Positions 8,671 through 17,818 are shown, numbered from the stretch's first letter. The stretch is DNA of 64,000 bases from Elusimicrobiota bacterium (GCA_041660925.1 JBAZVI010000007.1:186001-250000); one strand, 5' to 3'. Notes: a model not told the origin generated them from the letters alone. Translations and numbers: made by a program.

Positions 8671-9189
8671 TCAGAGCTTGCCGACCAGCGGCGGAGGGAC
8701 GGCGAAGGCGCGGGTCCCTGCGTCCTTGTCGAAGAGGAAGAGCGCGCTGCCCTCGCCGATGCGCCGGAGCTGGGCGAGCATGTTCTGCGCCGTGGCCTCC
8801 TCCTCGACCTGCTCCTTCACGAACCACTCGAGGAACTGCCTCGTCGCGTGGTCGTTCTCCTTGATCGCGACGTCGACGAGGCCGTGGATGGCGGCGGAGA
8901 CCTCGCGCTCGTGGGCGAGGGTCTTCTCGAAGACCTCGACCGGCGACTTGAAGTCGGCGGGCGGCGCCGCCACGACTCCGAGGACGAGCTTCCCTCCCTG
9001 GTCGACGACGTAGTTGAAGAAGATGAGGGAGTGGCAGCTCTCCTCCTGCGCCTGCACGCGCATCCACTTCGAGAGTCCGGGGAGGTCCTGGCGGCCCAAC
9101 CAGGCGCACATGGACATGTAGAGGTAGGCGGAATAGGACTCCCGCGTGATGTGCTTGTTGAGCGCGTCGAGCATCTTCTCGTTGATCAT
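8671..9189 (-). CDS. Ferritin (FtnA type)
   Basis: An iron-storage ferritin without haem ligands: it oxidises Fe(II) at a di-iron ferroxidase centre and stores it in a 24-mer shell. The 172 residues align without gaps to FtnA numbering. The metal ligands are all present: E17, E50, H53, E94, Q127 and E130. The start MINEKMLDALNKHI is typical. It lies in a compact set (histidine kinase, 13 bp, ferritin, 13 bp, deoB-like), suggesting cotranscription. A GGAGGATC sequence just before the ATG (positions 9190-9197 on the minus strand) gives a good ribosome-binding site. Confidence 0.95.
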   Translation of the reverse strand: MINEKMLDALNKHITRESYSAYLYMSMCAWLGRQDLPGLSKWMRVQAQEESCHSLIFFNYVVDQGGKLVLGVVAAPPADFKSPVEVFEKTLAHEREVSAAIHGLVDVAIKENDHATRQFLEWFVKEQVEEEATAQNMLAQLRRIGEGSALFLFDKDAGTRAFAVPPPLVGKL

Positions 9190-9202
9190 GGATCCTCCCT
9201 GT

Positions 9203-10501
9203 TCAGTCCTTCTTCTCCAGCGTCGCGAACGGCAGGCGTGCGGAGAACTCGGCCCACGCCCCCGGCTCCGAGGCGGCGGTCAGCGCCCCGCCGTGCTTCT
9301 GGCAGATCCACCAGCAGAGGTAGAGGCCGAGGCCGCTGCCTTTGCGGTCCTCGACGCCCTTCTGCATGAGCCGCGAGAAGCGCTTGAAGAGCTTCCCCGC
9401 CTGCTCCTCCGTGAAGCCCACGCCGGCGTTGCGCACGGCGATCGTGGCGCGGCCGCCCTCGACGGAGACCCGGACGAGGACCTCGATGCCGTCGAAGCCG
9501 TATTTGACGGCGTTGTCGACGAGGTTCGCGAAAAGGATGCGCAGCAGCTCGGGGTCGCCGCGCAGGACGGTCTGCGCGGCGGGCCCCTCGACGCGGACGC
9601 TGGAGCCGCGCTGAGCGGCCCAGACGGCGGAGTTCTCGACGGCGAACCCGAGGAGCTCCGAGAGCCGCTGCCCTTCTTTGGGCTCATAGCGCAGCTCGCC
9701 GTTCTCGAGCCGGGTGAGGTCGAGGTAGTCGCGCACCATGTTCGACATGTAGCCGGCGATGCGCACGACGCTTCCCAGCGTCTCTCCGGCCTTGGGGTCG
9801 ACCGGGCCGAGGTAGCCGCCGAGATAGGTCTCCGCGCGCGCGACGATGGCCGCCAGCGGGCTCTTCATCTCATGGGCGATGAAGCCGAGCATGGAGAAGT
9901 ACGCCTCTTTGGACTCGGAGAGGCGCTTGAGCAGCCAGGCCTTCTCGACGGCCTGGGAGAGACGGTTGCGGACCGCCAGGAGGAGGCGCGCGTGAGCGTC
10001 ATCGAAGGCGCCGGGGCGGCGCGAGGAGAGGAAGAGGAAGCCCACCGACCGTTCCCCGACCAGGAGCGGCAGCGTGAGGTTGCTGCGTACCCCTTCCTTG
10101 AGGAGGAGCCGGGTGGAAATGGAGTCGGGGCGGCGGCGGAGGTAGTCCTCGAGGTCGGCGATGACGCGGGCCCGACCGGTCTCGAGGATGGGGGCCAGGC
10201 TCGAGCCCGCGAGGCCCGCCGAGTAGCCGAGGCGCAGCGCCACGAGAGGGTAGTCGGCGTGCTCCCAGCGCGAGACGACCCGCGCCCCGTCCTCGTCGAG
10301 GAAGGCGAGGCCGATGCGGTCGCGGGGCAGGAGGGCGGCCGTCTCCTTCCAGACGAAGGTCATCGTCTCCTCGAGCGAGCGGCCGGCCCCGACCTCCTCG
10401 AGGATGCGGGAAAGGGCGACGCGCGTCCCCGCGGGGAGGTCCCCCTCCTCGGCAGACAGGTCGATGTAGCGCACGCCGGGCACGGACTCCATCCCAGGCA
10501 C
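9203..10501 (-). CDS. Cytosolic GAF-domain sensor histidine kinase
   Basis: A 432-aa kinase without membrane segments. Residues about 35-165 form a GAF sensor domain (IGLAFLDEDG, LLLKEGVRSNLTLPLLVGE). The HisKA box is FSMLGFIAHEMKSPLAAI with phospho-acceptor H210. The ATPase domain has the N box (LFANLVDNAVKYG), G1 (VRNAGVGFTEEQ), F box (LFKRFSRLM) and G2 (GSGLGLYLCWWI). No response regulator is next to it, so its partner is unknown. The chosen start is GTG 10501, six nt after a TATCAT -10 element; ATG 10492 is an alternative. It leads a small operon with ferritin and the DeoB-like gene. Confidence 0.9.
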   Translation of the reverse strand: MPGMESVPGVRYIDLSAEEGDLPAGTRVALSRILEEVGAGRSLEETMTFVWKETAALLPRDRIGLAFLDEDGARVVSRWEHADYPLVALRLGYSAGLAGSSLAPILETGRARVIADLEDYLRRRPDSISTRLLLKEGVRSNLTLPLLVGERSVGFLFLSSRRPGAFDDAHARLLLAVRNRLSQAVEKAWLLKRLSESKEAYFSMLGFIAHEMKSPLAAIVARAETYLGGYLGPVDPKAGETLGSVVRIAGYMSNMVRDYLDLTRLENGELRYEPKEGQRLSELLGFAVENSAVWAAQRGSSVRVEGPAAQTVLRGDPELLRILFANLVDNAVKYGFDGIEVLVRVSVEGGRATIAVRNAGVGFTEEQAGKLFKRFSRLMQKGVEDRKGSGLGLYLCWWICQKHGGALTAASEPGAWAEFSARLPFATLEKKD

Positions 10502-10507
10502 TCTCAG

Positions 10508-10513
10508 ATGATA
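10508..10513 (-). promoter_or_regulatory. -10 box of the GAF histidine kinase gene
   Basis: TATCAT on the minus strand, six nt before the GTG start of the kinase. It is one of the short-gap -10 elements that suggest leaderless transcripts here. No clear -35 was found. Confidence 0.4.
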
Positions 10514-10517
10514 CCAA

Positions 10518-10547
10518 TTGCCCGGGGGAGCGAATAAGTGTTAAAAT
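10518..10547 (+). promoter_or_regulatory. Promoter of tRNA-Glu
   Basis: TTGCCC (10518-10523), an 18-bp spacer and TAAAAT (10542-10547) on the plus strand, about 45 bp before the mature tRNA. This fits a housekeeping sigma promoter with a short 5' leader that is trimmed away. Confidence 0.5.
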
Positions 10548-10591
10548 GGCTTTCCGCTTCGACGGAGGGTCGTACGAGTCCGGGGAGGCGT

Positions 10592-10665
10592 GGCGCGTTC
10601 GTCTAGCGGCCTAGGACGCTGCCCTCTCAAGGCAGAGATCACGGGTTCAAATCCCGTACGCGCCA
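10592..10665 (+). tRNA. tRNA-Glu (anticodon CTC)
   Basis: A full cloverleaf is visible. The acceptor stem is GGCGCGT / ACGCGCC. The anticodon arm is CTGCC-CTCTCAA-GGCAG, which places CTC at positions 34-36, and the T arm is ACGGG-TTCAAAT-CCCGT. The discriminator base is A. The 3' CCA is not encoded, so a CCA-adding enzyme is needed. It sits upstream of, and in the same direction as, the lipoprotein gene. Confidence 0.95.
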
Positions 10666-10685
10666 CCCCTCCCCGGAACATTTTC

Positions 10686-11126
10686 ATGGTGAAGACAGCC
10701 CCCCTCGCCGTCGGCCTCCTGCTCCTCCTCGGCTGCGCGCAGGCCTTCGCGCCCGCCCGGCTCCGCTGGCCGAAGCCCTCCGAAGAAGCGCGCTTCCTCC
10801 TCTCCGGCGACATGCTGCAGATCACCGGCGTCGCCCGCGCCGACCTCGAGCTCAAGACCGAGACCCAGCGGCGCTCCGACGCGCGCGACCGCGCTCTCAT
10901 CGACGCCTGGTCGCGCCTGCGCGCCTACGTCGAGGCCCTGCCGGTCGGAGATTCGACCGTCGGGGAGCTCTCCGAGAAAGACCCCGCGCTCAAGGACCGC
11001 CTCGAGCGGCTCGTCTACTCCGCCCGCCCCGTTCACACCCGCTTCGACGAAGGCGGGCTCGCCGCCGCGTCCGTCGAACTCGAGCGGGCCGCGATCAACA
11101 AGGCCCTCGGCACGGACTTTCGTTGA
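10686..11126 (+). CDS. Small lipoprotein, possibly LPP20-like
   Basis: A 146-aa protein with a lipoprotein signal peptide: positively charged start (MVKTAP), hydrophobic core and lipobox LLLLGC, which predicts lipid anchoring at the cysteine. The mature part has ITGVARADLELKTETQRRSDARDRA, a pattern reminiscent of LPP20/FlgT-type lipoproteins, in which a short beta strand is followed by a helix of repeated Ala/Arg. The start at 10686 begins just after the tRNA; reading further upstream would run into the tRNA itself. Its last codon overlaps the TTG start of the peptidase gene. Function unknown; the LPP20 link is tentative. Confidence 0.7.
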   Translation: MVKTAPLAVGLLLLLGCAQAFAPARLRWPKPSEEARFLLSGDMLQITGVARADLELKTETQRRSDARDRALIDAWSRLRAYVEALPVGDSTVGELSEKDPALKDRLERLVYSARPVHTRFDEGGLAAASVELERAAINKALGTDFR

Positions 11127-12949
11127 GCGCGCCGGTCCCCCTCGAACTCCTCTTCGGCAACCCCGAGAAGAGCTCCCCGCGCGTCTCGCCCGACGGGCGC
11201 CGTCTCGCCTTCCTCGCTCCGGAGGAGGGCGTCCTCAACCTCTGGGTCGCCGACGGCCTCGACCCCTCCCGCGCCCGGCCCGTCACGCGCGACCGGCGAC
11301 GCGGCGTGCGCAGCTGGTTCTGGGCCTGCGACTCCCGGACCCTCCTCTACCTCCAGGACAAGGACGGCGACGAGGACTGGCATCTCTGGCGCGCCGACGC
11401 CGACACGGGCGCCGCCGCCGACCTCACCCCCTTCCCGAAGGTCCAGGCCCAGCCGCTCGCCACCGACCCCCGCCGCCCCCACGAGGTCCTCGTCGCGCTC
11501 AACCGGCGCGACCCGCGCCTGCACGACGTCCACCGATTGGATCTGCGCGCGGGGACCTGCGTCCTCGAGGAGGAGAACCCGGGCGACGCCGTCGGCTGGC
11601 TCGCCGACCCGGAGCTCCGCGTGCGCGCCCACAGGGCCGCCACGCCCGACGGCGGCGGAGCGCTGCGCGTGCGCGAGCCGGGCGGCCCCTGGCGGGAGCT
11701 CCTGCGCTGGGGCCCCGACGAGGCCGTCGGCGCGGTCGGCTTCACCCCGGACGGGCGCGGGCTCTACCTGGAGTCCTCGCTCGGCTCCGACGCGACGCGG
11801 CTCGTGGAGCAGCCGCTCGACGGGTCGAGCCCGCGCGTCCTCGCCGCCGACTCCGCCGCCGACTGCGGGCCCGTCCTGCTCCATCCGACCGACTACCGCC
11901 TCCAGGCCGTCGGCTTCGAGACCGACCGCCTGCGCTGGACCGTCCTCGACGAGGACCTCCGCGCGGACTTCTCCGCGCTCGAGGCGCTCGGAGAGGGCGA
12001 CGCGCGCGTCTACAGCCGCGACGACGCCGACCGGATCTGGACCGTGCTTTTCACGCGCGACCGGCGGCCGCCGGCCTACTGGCTCTACGAGCGAGGGCCC
12101 CGCAAGGCGCGCTTCCTCTTCAGCACCCAACCCGCGCTCGACGCGCGGCCGCTGGCCGCGATGCGCCCGGTCACGGTCCCTGCGCGCGACGGACTGCGCC
12201 TGCCCTGCTACCTGACGCTCCCCGAGGGCGTCGAACCGAAGGACCTTCCCCTCGTCCTGCGCGTCCACGGCGGGCCCTGGGCGCGGGACTCCTGGTGCTT
12301 CCACAACGAGGTGCAGTGGCTCGCGGACCGCGGCTACGCGGTGCTCCAGGCCAACTATCGCGGCTCCAGCGGCTTCGGCAAGCGCTTCCTGCACGCCGGC
12401 GACCGGGAATGGGGCGGGAAGATGCAGGACGACCTGACCGACGCCGCGCGCTGGGCCGTGCGGGAAGGCATCGCCGACCCGCGCCGTCTCGCGATCTTCG
12501 GCGGCTCCTTCGGCGGCTACGCCGCGCTCTGCGGCGCCGCCTTCACGCCGGACCTCTACGCCTGCGCGGTGGACCTCGTCGGACCCTCGAACATCCTCAC
12601 CCTCATCCGCTCCATCCCCCCCTACTGGGAACCCCTTCTGCGCTCCTTCGCCGTGCGCGTCGGGGACCCCGACGCCGAGCCGGAGTTCCTGCTCGAGCGC
12701 TCGCCGCTCACGCGCGCGCGCGACATCCGCATCCCCCTGCTCATCGCGCAGGGCGCCAACGACCCGAGGGTCAAGCGCGCGGAGAGCGAGCAGATCGTCG
12801 CCGCCCTCCGGGAGAGCGGCCGCCCGGTGGAGTATCTGCTCTTCGAGGACGAGGGGCACGGACTGACGCGGCCGGAGAACCGCCTGAAGTTCTACGCCGC
12901 CGCCGAGCGCTTCCTCGCGAAGCACCTGGGCGGACGCGCGTCGTCCTGA
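11123..12949 (+). CDS. S9 family serine peptidase (prolyl oligopeptidase-like)
   Basis: A cytoplasmic-type S9 peptidase of 608 aa. Residues 1-340 form a beta-propeller-like region (SPDGRRLAFLAPEEG and similar blades) that restricts access to short peptides. The C-terminal alpha/beta hydrolase domain has the catalytic triad: S462 in FGGSFGGY, D547 in AQGANDPRV and H579 in EDEGHGL. HGGPWARD forms the oxyanion region. It most resembles acyl-aminoacyl- or dipeptidyl-peptidases. There is no signal peptide. The start is a TTG that shares bases with the lipoprotein stop (TTGA), so coupled translation is likely, though a later start cannot be excluded. Confidence 0.9.
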   Translation: MSAPVPLELLFGNPEKSSPRVSPDGRRLAFLAPEEGVLNLWVADGLDPSRARPVTRDRRRGVRSWFWACDSRTLLYLQDKDGDEDWHLWRADADTGAAADLTPFPKVQAQPLATDPRRPHEVLVALNRRDPRLHDVHRLDLRAGTCVLEEENPGDAVGWLADPELRVRAHRAATPDGGGALRVREPGGPWRELLRWGPDEAVGAVGFTPDGRGLYLESSLGSDATRLVEQPLDGSSPRVLAADSAADCGPVLLHPTDYRLQAVGFETDRLRWTVLDEDLRADFSALEALGEGDARVYSRDDADRIWTVLFTRDRRPPAYWLYERGPRKARFLFSTQPALDARPLAAMRPVTVPARDGLRLPCYLTLPEGVEPKDLPLVLRVHGGPWARDSWCFHNEVQWLADRGYAVLQANYRGSSGFGKRFLHAGDREWGGKMQDDLTDAARWAVREGIADPRRLAIFGGSFGGYAALCGAAFTPDLYACAVDLVGPSNILTLIRSIPPYWEPLLRSFAVRVGDPDAEPEFLLERSPLTRARDIRIPLLIAQGANDPRVKRAESEQIVAALRESGRPVEYLLFEDEGHGLTRPENRLKFYAAAERFLAKHLGGRASS

Positions 12950-12950
12950 T

Positions 12951-14099
12951 CTATTTCTTGGTGAGCAGGTAGCCGGCGGCCGCTCCGACGAGCAGGCCGG
13001 CGAGGAGCCCGAACGGTCCGCCGAGGAAGAAGCCCGCCAGCCCGCCGAGAACGGCCCCCGCGGCGGCGGGGACGATCCTCTCCATGATGACCTTCCCCGG
13101 GCTCGATCGGACGACGCTGTCGCGGCTCGCGAACGGAGTCGGAGGGGCGTTGACCACGAAGCCGCCGCCCTGCGAGGCGCCCGGTTCCGGCGCGGCGAGC
13201 AGACCGGCGTTGGGGAGCGGCCTCGCGAGCCCCATCGAGGCGTCGGTCGGGGCCGCGACGCTCCCTCCCATCGGAGCGGCGCCGCCGAAGGCCTTCCCGG
13301 CCTGGCGCGACGCGGTCTCGGCCTCGCTCGCGGCGGAAGCCGCCCGGGCCTCGGCCTCGGCCCGGCGGAGCTCCTCGAGCGCGGCCGCGTCGACGGCCGG
13401 CGGCTCGGGCTCCGTCCCGGCCCGGACCTCCGGCTTAGCGGCCGGCTTGGGCGGGGGCTTGGCCGCGACCACCGGCGGCTTCTCCGCGACGACGGGCGGC
13501 TTGACGGTCTCCGGCGGCTTGGGCGGCGGCGGCACGTAGGCGAGCGCCTCGCGCGCCGGCGCGGTGAGAAGGTACTTCCCGATCGTCTGGGCGGCGGCCT
13601 TGCGCTTCGCCCGCACCCTCTTCTCCACCGTGCCGCGGAAGAGGCCCAGGACCGCGTTCCCGTCGGCGATGTCCTTGAGCGCCGCTTCCTGGACCGCCTT
13701 GGGCTGGGCCATCAGCCAGTGGTTGGTGACGTTGAACTCGTACTCCGTGATCATCTTCTCCACGCTGGGAGCGTCGGGCAGGATGTCGTGGGTCGTGAGG
13801 TGGCGATGGTACTGCTCGGCGAAACCGACGAGCTTCTTGCGCCAGCGCAGCTCGAAATCGCGCTGGGCGGCCTCGTCGCCCCGGGACGCGGCGCCTCCCT
13901 CCTTCACGAACGCCTGGAGCTGGCGCCCGTCGCTGAGGATGGCGTCGAGCATCCAGGATTCGTCCTCGCCGGCGAAGCGGCGTCGCAGGGCCGACTCGAG
14001 TTCGTCGGCCGCGAGCAGGGGCGCGGGCAGGACGAGCGGGACGAGGGCGAGGAGCGTCAGGAAGAGCCGCGGCACGGCGATAGTATGGACGAGGCGCAT
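12951..14099 (-). CDS. Secreted/anchored Pro-rich protein of unknown function
   Basis: The N-terminus is a signal peptide (PRLFLTLLALVPLVLPAPLLAA). A soluble helical domain follows (about residues 25-180), then a Pro/Lys-rich linker with PPPPKPP and PVVAEKPPVV repeats, an Ala/Glu-rich helix, and a C-terminal Gly-rich hydrophobic hairpin (AAAGAVLGGLAGFFLGGPFG...LVGAAAGYLL) like glycine-zipper membrane segments. I recognise no family. Possible starts are ATG 14126, ATG 14099 (used) and GTG 14075. The last gives the cleanest signal peptide and has a TACTAT element 4 nt upstream. It follows the inactive M16 gene closely, so it may belong to that transcript. Confidence 0.65.
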   Translation of the reverse strand: MRLVHTIAVPRLFLTLLALVPLVLPAPLLAADELESALRRRFAGEDESWMLDAILSDGRQLQAFVKEGGAASRGDEAAQRDFELRWRKKLVGFAEQYHRHLTTHDILPDAPSVEKMITEYEFNVTNHWLMAQPKAVQEAALKDIADGNAVLGLFRGTVEKRVRAKRKAAAQTIGKYLLTAPAREALAYVPPPPKPPETVKPPVVAEKPPVVAAKPPPKPAAKPEVRAGTEPEPPAVDAAALEELRRAEAEARAASAASEAETASRQAGKAFGGAAPMGGSVAAPTDASMGLARPLPNAGLLAAPEPGASQGGGFVVNAPPTPFASRDSVVRSSPGKVIMERIVPAAAGAVLGGLAGFFLGGPFGLLAGLLVGAAAGYLLTKK

Positions 14100-14130
14100 C
14101 TTCCGGAAAAGCGTCCGGCGGCCCATCCGC

Positions 14131-15678
14131 CTATGGGTCCTTCGGACCGATGACGCCCAAAGGAGGCGCGGGAGGGGCGGCGCGCACCGGGGAGGATTCC
14201 TCCCCGTTCTCGTCGAGCCGGAGGACCGTGGACGGGGAGAGCGCGGAGAGCGCGGGGAGGATCCCCTGGCCGTCGCCGACCACCGTCAGAAGCAGCCGGT
14301 CGGGGTGGAGGTAGGCCTTCGCGGCGGCGAGAGCGTCCTCCGCCGTCACCGCCTCGATGCGCTGGACGTAGGCGTCGAGGCGGTCCTCGGGAAGGTCGAG
14401 CGCCCAGTCCTGCGCGAGTGCGTCCGCGAGGCCCGCCTGGGTCTCGAAACCGCGCACGAAGCCGCCGATCAGGGTGTTCTTCGCCTGCTCGAGCTCCTGC
14501 GCCGTGACCGGCTCCCGGCGCAGGCGTTCGACGTGCTCGAGGACCGCCTTCAGCGCGTCGCCGGTGACCTCCCCGCGCACCTGAGTGCGCACGACGAAGG
14601 CGCCGGCGCTGCGGGCCGAGTGCAGCGAGGAGTAGATCCCGTAGGTGTAGCCGCGCTTCTCGCGCAGGTCGCTCATGAGGCGCGAGGCGAAGGACCCGCC
14701 GAGCACCTGGTTGGCGACGAGCAGCTTGTAGTGGTCGGGGTGGCTGTCGGGGACCGCGAGGTTGCCGAGCATCAGCATGGACTGGGCCGAACCGGGGCGG
14801 TCCACGAGGGCGACGCGCCGGGCGCGGAGGGGACCCTCCTGCGGCGCGGGCAGGGGAGGGCGGGCGGCCTCGACGACGGGCGCCCACGACGCGAACGCCC
14901 GCTCGAGTTCCGCCTCGAGCGGCGCGCGCTCGACGTCGCCGACGACGACGAGCAGGGCGTTGCCGGGAGTGAAGAGGGAGCGGTGGAAGGCCTGGAGCTT
15001 CTCTCGGTCGATGCGCGCGATGGAATCCTCGGTCGGGGCGACCACCGCATAGGGGTGTCGTCCGTAAAGCTGCTTGAAGAAGGCGACCGAGGCCAGGAAC
15101 GCCGGCTGGGAGCGCTCGACCTTGAGCTCGGAGAGCATGTTCTTCCTGCGCAGCTCGACCTCCTCGGGAGGGAAGGAGGGGTCGCGCGCGGCTTCGGCGA
15201 GCAGCGCGAACATCCGCGCGGCGCGGTCGCTGAGCGCGTAGGCCGAGAGCTCGACGTAGTCCTTGTGCGCCGACGCCGACAGGGCCCCGCCGAAGGCGTC
15301 GGCCTCGAAGGAGATCTCCCGCGCGCTGTGAACGGAGGTCCCGGCGCTCAGGAGCTCGGCCATCGCGTCCACGATCCCCGCGTCGCGCCGTCCGGCGAGC
15401 GCCGCGCCGCCGCGGACGACGAGGCGCGCGCTGACGAGCGGCGAGCGGGCGTCGCGCGCGAAGAGGACGGCGAGGCCGTTGGAGAGGGTGAAGCGTTCGC
15501 GCTTCGGCGGGCGATAGGACGGTGCGGGACCGAGGACCGGCGGCTTGGACATGTCCGGCTTGCCCGGGAGGACCGCGGCGGCCGGCTTCCGGTCCGCGGC
15601 CTTCCTCGAGGCGGGGCGCTTCGCCTCGGCGGCGTGGACGCAGAACAGGAGGGCGAGGAGGAGGGCGGCCGGCTTCAC
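14131..15678 (-). CDS. M16 family peptidase-like protein, catalytically inactive subunit
   Basis: A 515-aa exported M16 (pitrilysin/mitochondrial processing peptidase-like) protein with signal peptide MKPAALLLALLFCVHAAEA. The fold is clear (FTLSNGLAVLFARDARSPLV, and later LRREPVTAQELEQAKNTL), but the zinc motif HxxEH is replaced: where active members read GxxHLLEH, this one reads GIVDAMAE. It therefore should not bind zinc. Its gene overlaps the active M16 gene by 4 bp (ATGA). In the family, active and inactive chains commonly pair to form a closed chamber, and this pair fits that arrangement. Confidence 0.88.
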   Translation of the reverse strand: MKPAALLLALLFCVHAAEAKRPASRKAADRKPAAAVLPGKPDMSKPPVLGPAPSYRPPKRERFTLSNGLAVLFARDARSPLVSARLVVRGGAALAGRRDAGIVDAMAELLSAGTSVHSAREISFEADAFGGALSASAHKDYVELSAYALSDRAARMFALLAEAARDPSFPPEEVELRRKNMLSELKVERSQPAFLASVAFFKQLYGRHPYAVVAPTEDSIARIDREKLQAFHRSLFTPGNALLVVVGDVERAPLEAELERAFASWAPVVEAARPPLPAPQEGPLRARRVALVDRPGSAQSMLMLGNLAVPDSHPDHYKLLVANQVLGGSFASRLMSDLREKRGYTYGIYSSLHSARSAGAFVVRTQVRGEVTGDALKAVLEHVERLRREPVTAQELEQAKNTLIGGFVRGFETQAGLADALAQDWALDLPEDRLDAYVQRIEAVTAEDALAAAKAYLHPDRLLLTVVGDGQGILPALSALSPSTVLRLDENGEESSPVRAAPPAPPLGVIGPKDP

Positions 15679-17054
15679 TTGCGGGCCTCCGCGAGCTTCA
15701 GCTCGAAGACGTTCGCCGCCCCGCGCACGAGGTACTTCGCGGCGGCTGCGCGGACGTCGGCCGGGGTCACGGCCATGAAGCGCTCGAGTTCGCCCTGCGC
15801 GGCGGCGGGGTCGCCGTCGAGCACGGCGGCGCGCAGGAGGGCGGCGGCGCGTCCGCGCGAGGTCTCGCGCTCGAGGACCCAGTCCGAGCGGAACTTGGTC
15901 TTCACGCGCTCGAGCTCCTCCTCGGAGACTCCGGCGGAGGCGATGCGCTCGACCTCGGCGTAGACGAGGTCGCGCACCTCGGAGGCCTTCGCCTCCGCCT
16001 TGTGGAGGACGAAGCCGCCGAAGAGCCCCGGCGCCTTGTACTCCTCCGGGTCGGAGAGCGGGAAGCCGAGCCCTCCCCCCTCGATGGAGACCGCGACCTT
16101 CCGCTCCTTGACGAGGAGCTGGTAGAGCCGCGCGCTCTTGCCTTGGAAGAGCAGGCGGCCGAGCAGACCGAGCGCGTAGTAGTCGGGCTGGGCGCGGCGC
16201 GCGGGAAGGTTGTTCCAGACCAGCGCGACGCCGGGCACCTGCGCGTGCGGGTCGGCGACGGAGTGGACGCGCTCCCGCTCCTGGCGGGGCTCGTCGTCGT
16301 CCGGGAAGACCGGCTCGCCGCGGTTGGGGATCCAGGCGAAGTAGCGCTCGAGCAGGCGCTTCACCGCCGCGGGGTCGAAGTCGCCGACGACCGCCATCCA
16401 GGCGTTCTTCGGCGCGTAGTAGTCCTGGAAGAAGCCGCGCACGTCCTTGAGCGTGGCCGCCTCGAGATCCTCGAAGGAGCCGATCACGGGATGCGCGTTC
16501 GTGAAGTTGGAGAAGGTGCGGGAAGCGATCTCGACCCAGAGCAGGGGCGCGTAGGCCTCGTTGTCCACCCGCATGCGCTTCTCCTCCTTGACGACGGAGA
16601 CCTGGGTGCGCAGGCTCTCGGCGCTCACGTCGAGCGCGCTCAGGCGGTCGGCGTCGAGCCAGACCGCCAGCGGGAGGGCGTTGGAGGGCAGGACCTCGTA
16701 GTAGAAGGTGAAATCCTCGTGCGTCGAGGCGTTGTTGTCCGCGCCGCGACTCTCGAGAAGACGGTCGAAGCGGCCCTTCGGGACGTGCGCCGAGCCCTCG
16801 AACATCAGGTGCTCGAAGAGATGCGCGAAACCGGAGCGCCCGCGGACCTCCTGACGGCCGCCGACCTCGAAGATCGTGGCGAGCGTGACGACGGGGACCG
16901 AACGGTCGGGCACGAGGAGGACGCGCAGTCCGTTGGGGAGCTCGAAGGAGGTGAAAGAGGCGGCGGGAGCGGTCGAGACCTCGACGGGAGCCGGGACGTC
17001 GGCCGCGGCCGCGGCCGCGGGCAGCGCGGCGGCCAGGAGCGCCGCGAGGATCAC
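15675..17054 (-). CDS. M16 family zinc metallopeptidase, active subunit
   Basis: A periplasmic processing peptidase of 459 aa. The signal peptide (VILAALLAAALPAAAAAA) is followed by the N-terminal M16 domain with the inverted zinc motif H78-L-F-E81-H82 and a distal Glu near residue 158 (VVKEEKRM). The C-terminal M16 domain starts near VPGVALVWNNLP. The start is GTG 17054, which overlaps the methyltransferase stop (GTGA); reading further upstream would extend into that gene in another frame. The gene overlaps its inactive partner downstream. The likely job is degradation of small peptides or signal-peptide remnants in the periplasm. Confidence 0.9.
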   Translation of the reverse strand: MILAALLAAALPAAAAAADVPAPVEVSTAPAASFTSFELPNGLRVLLVPDRSVPVVTLATIFEVGGRQEVRGRSGFAHLFEHLMFEGSAHVPKGRFDRLLESRGADNNASTHEDFTFYYEVLPSNALPLAVWLDADRLSALDVSAESLRTQVSVVKEEKRMRVDNEAYAPLLWVEIASRTFSNFTNAHPVIGSFEDLEAATLKDVRGFFQDYYAPKNAWMAVVGDFDPAAVKRLLERYFAWIPNRGEPVFPDDDEPRQERERVHSVADPHAQVPGVALVWNNLPARRAQPDYYALGLLGRLLFQGKSARLYQLLVKERKVAVSIEGGGLGFPLSDPEEYKAPGLFGGFVLHKAEAKASEVRDLVYAEVERIASAGVSEEELERVKTKFRSDWVLERETSRGRAAALLRAAVLDGDPAAAQGELERFMAVTPADVRAAAAKYLVRGAANVFELKLAEARK

Positions 17055-17818
17055 CGGCCCCGCCCCTTGATGCGGATGGCGCGGGCGAAGCCGTCGTCGC
17101 GGCGGACGGCCCGGGCGACGGTGATCTTCTCCGCGAGCACGATCATGCGCATGGAGTCGAGTCCGAAGGGCTCCCCGTCCCAGCCGCCGTAGGCGCGCAG
17201 AAGCTTGAAGGAGGACTGCTCCAGCAGGCGGGCGAGCTCCGTCAGCGTGTAGACGCGCATCGCCCCGCCGGACTCCTGGAAGAGGCCGGTGCGCAGGTCG
17301 AAGGAAGGATGCTCGCCCGTCGCGGCGCGCTCGTCGAGGCGGCGCGCCAGCCAGTCGCGGCTGGGGAGGTCGAGCAGGAGACGCCCGCCGGGCTTCAGGG
17401 CCTTGTGCACCGCCTGCAGGCAGCGCAGGTCGTAGGCGTCGCCGCGGCCCAGAGGATGATGGAGGTTCACCGCGACGTTGAACTCCTCGGTATAGCCGAT
17501 GTGGCGCAGGTCCTTGCGCGTGAAGTGCACCCACAGGGACTTGTCCGCCGAGATGCGGGCCTCGCTGAGGCGCGGAGCATCCGAGTCCACGCCGAGGACC
17601 CGGCACCCGCGGCCGGCGAGCTCCACCGTCTGTCGCCCGTTGCCGCAGCCGAAGTCGAGAACGCGGGCGCGGTCCCCGAGGTCCACGTAGCGCGCGACGC
17701 CGTCGACCATCGCGCGCACGAACGGCTCGCTGCGGCGCGGCGGGATGTAGGAGTAGTAGAGCTCACGCCAGTCCTGCGCGTCATGGGCCCGTCGGGACGA
17801 GGCCGTCGAGGTCGTCAT
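17051..17818 (-). CDS. Class I SAM-dependent methyltransferase
   Basis: A 255-aa methyltransferase with motif I VLDFGCGNGRQTVELA, the acidic end of strand 2 (VLGVDSDAPRL) and, later, KPGGRLLLDLPSR (motif III region). The N-terminal DWRELYYSYIPPRR and the C-terminal YGGWDGEPF resemble small-molecule methyltransferases of the Methyltransf_11/25 group. The substrate is unknown. TAGGAT followed by GAGAGG lies just before the ATG, so it may have its own promoter. It overlaps the downstream M16 gene by GTGA, although the functions do not obviously connect. Confidence 0.85.
   Translation of the reverse strand: MTTSTASSRRAHDAQDWRELYYSYIPPRRSEPFVRAMVDGVARYVDLGDRARVLDFGCGNGRQTVELAGRGCRVLGVDSDAPRLSEARISADKSLWVHFTRKDLRHIGYTEEFNVAVNLHHPLGRGDAYDLRCLQAVHKALKPGGRLLLDLPSRDWLARRLDERAATGEHPSFDLRTGLFQESGGAMRVYTLTELARLLEQSSFKLLRAYGGWDGEPFGLDSMRMIVLAEKITVARAVRRDDGFARAIRIKGRGR

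Noticed and set aside
10590..10685. An upstream in-frame extension of the lipoprotein gene
   Set aside because: The extension translates the tRNA-Glu gene; the lipoprotein signal peptide starts at 10686.
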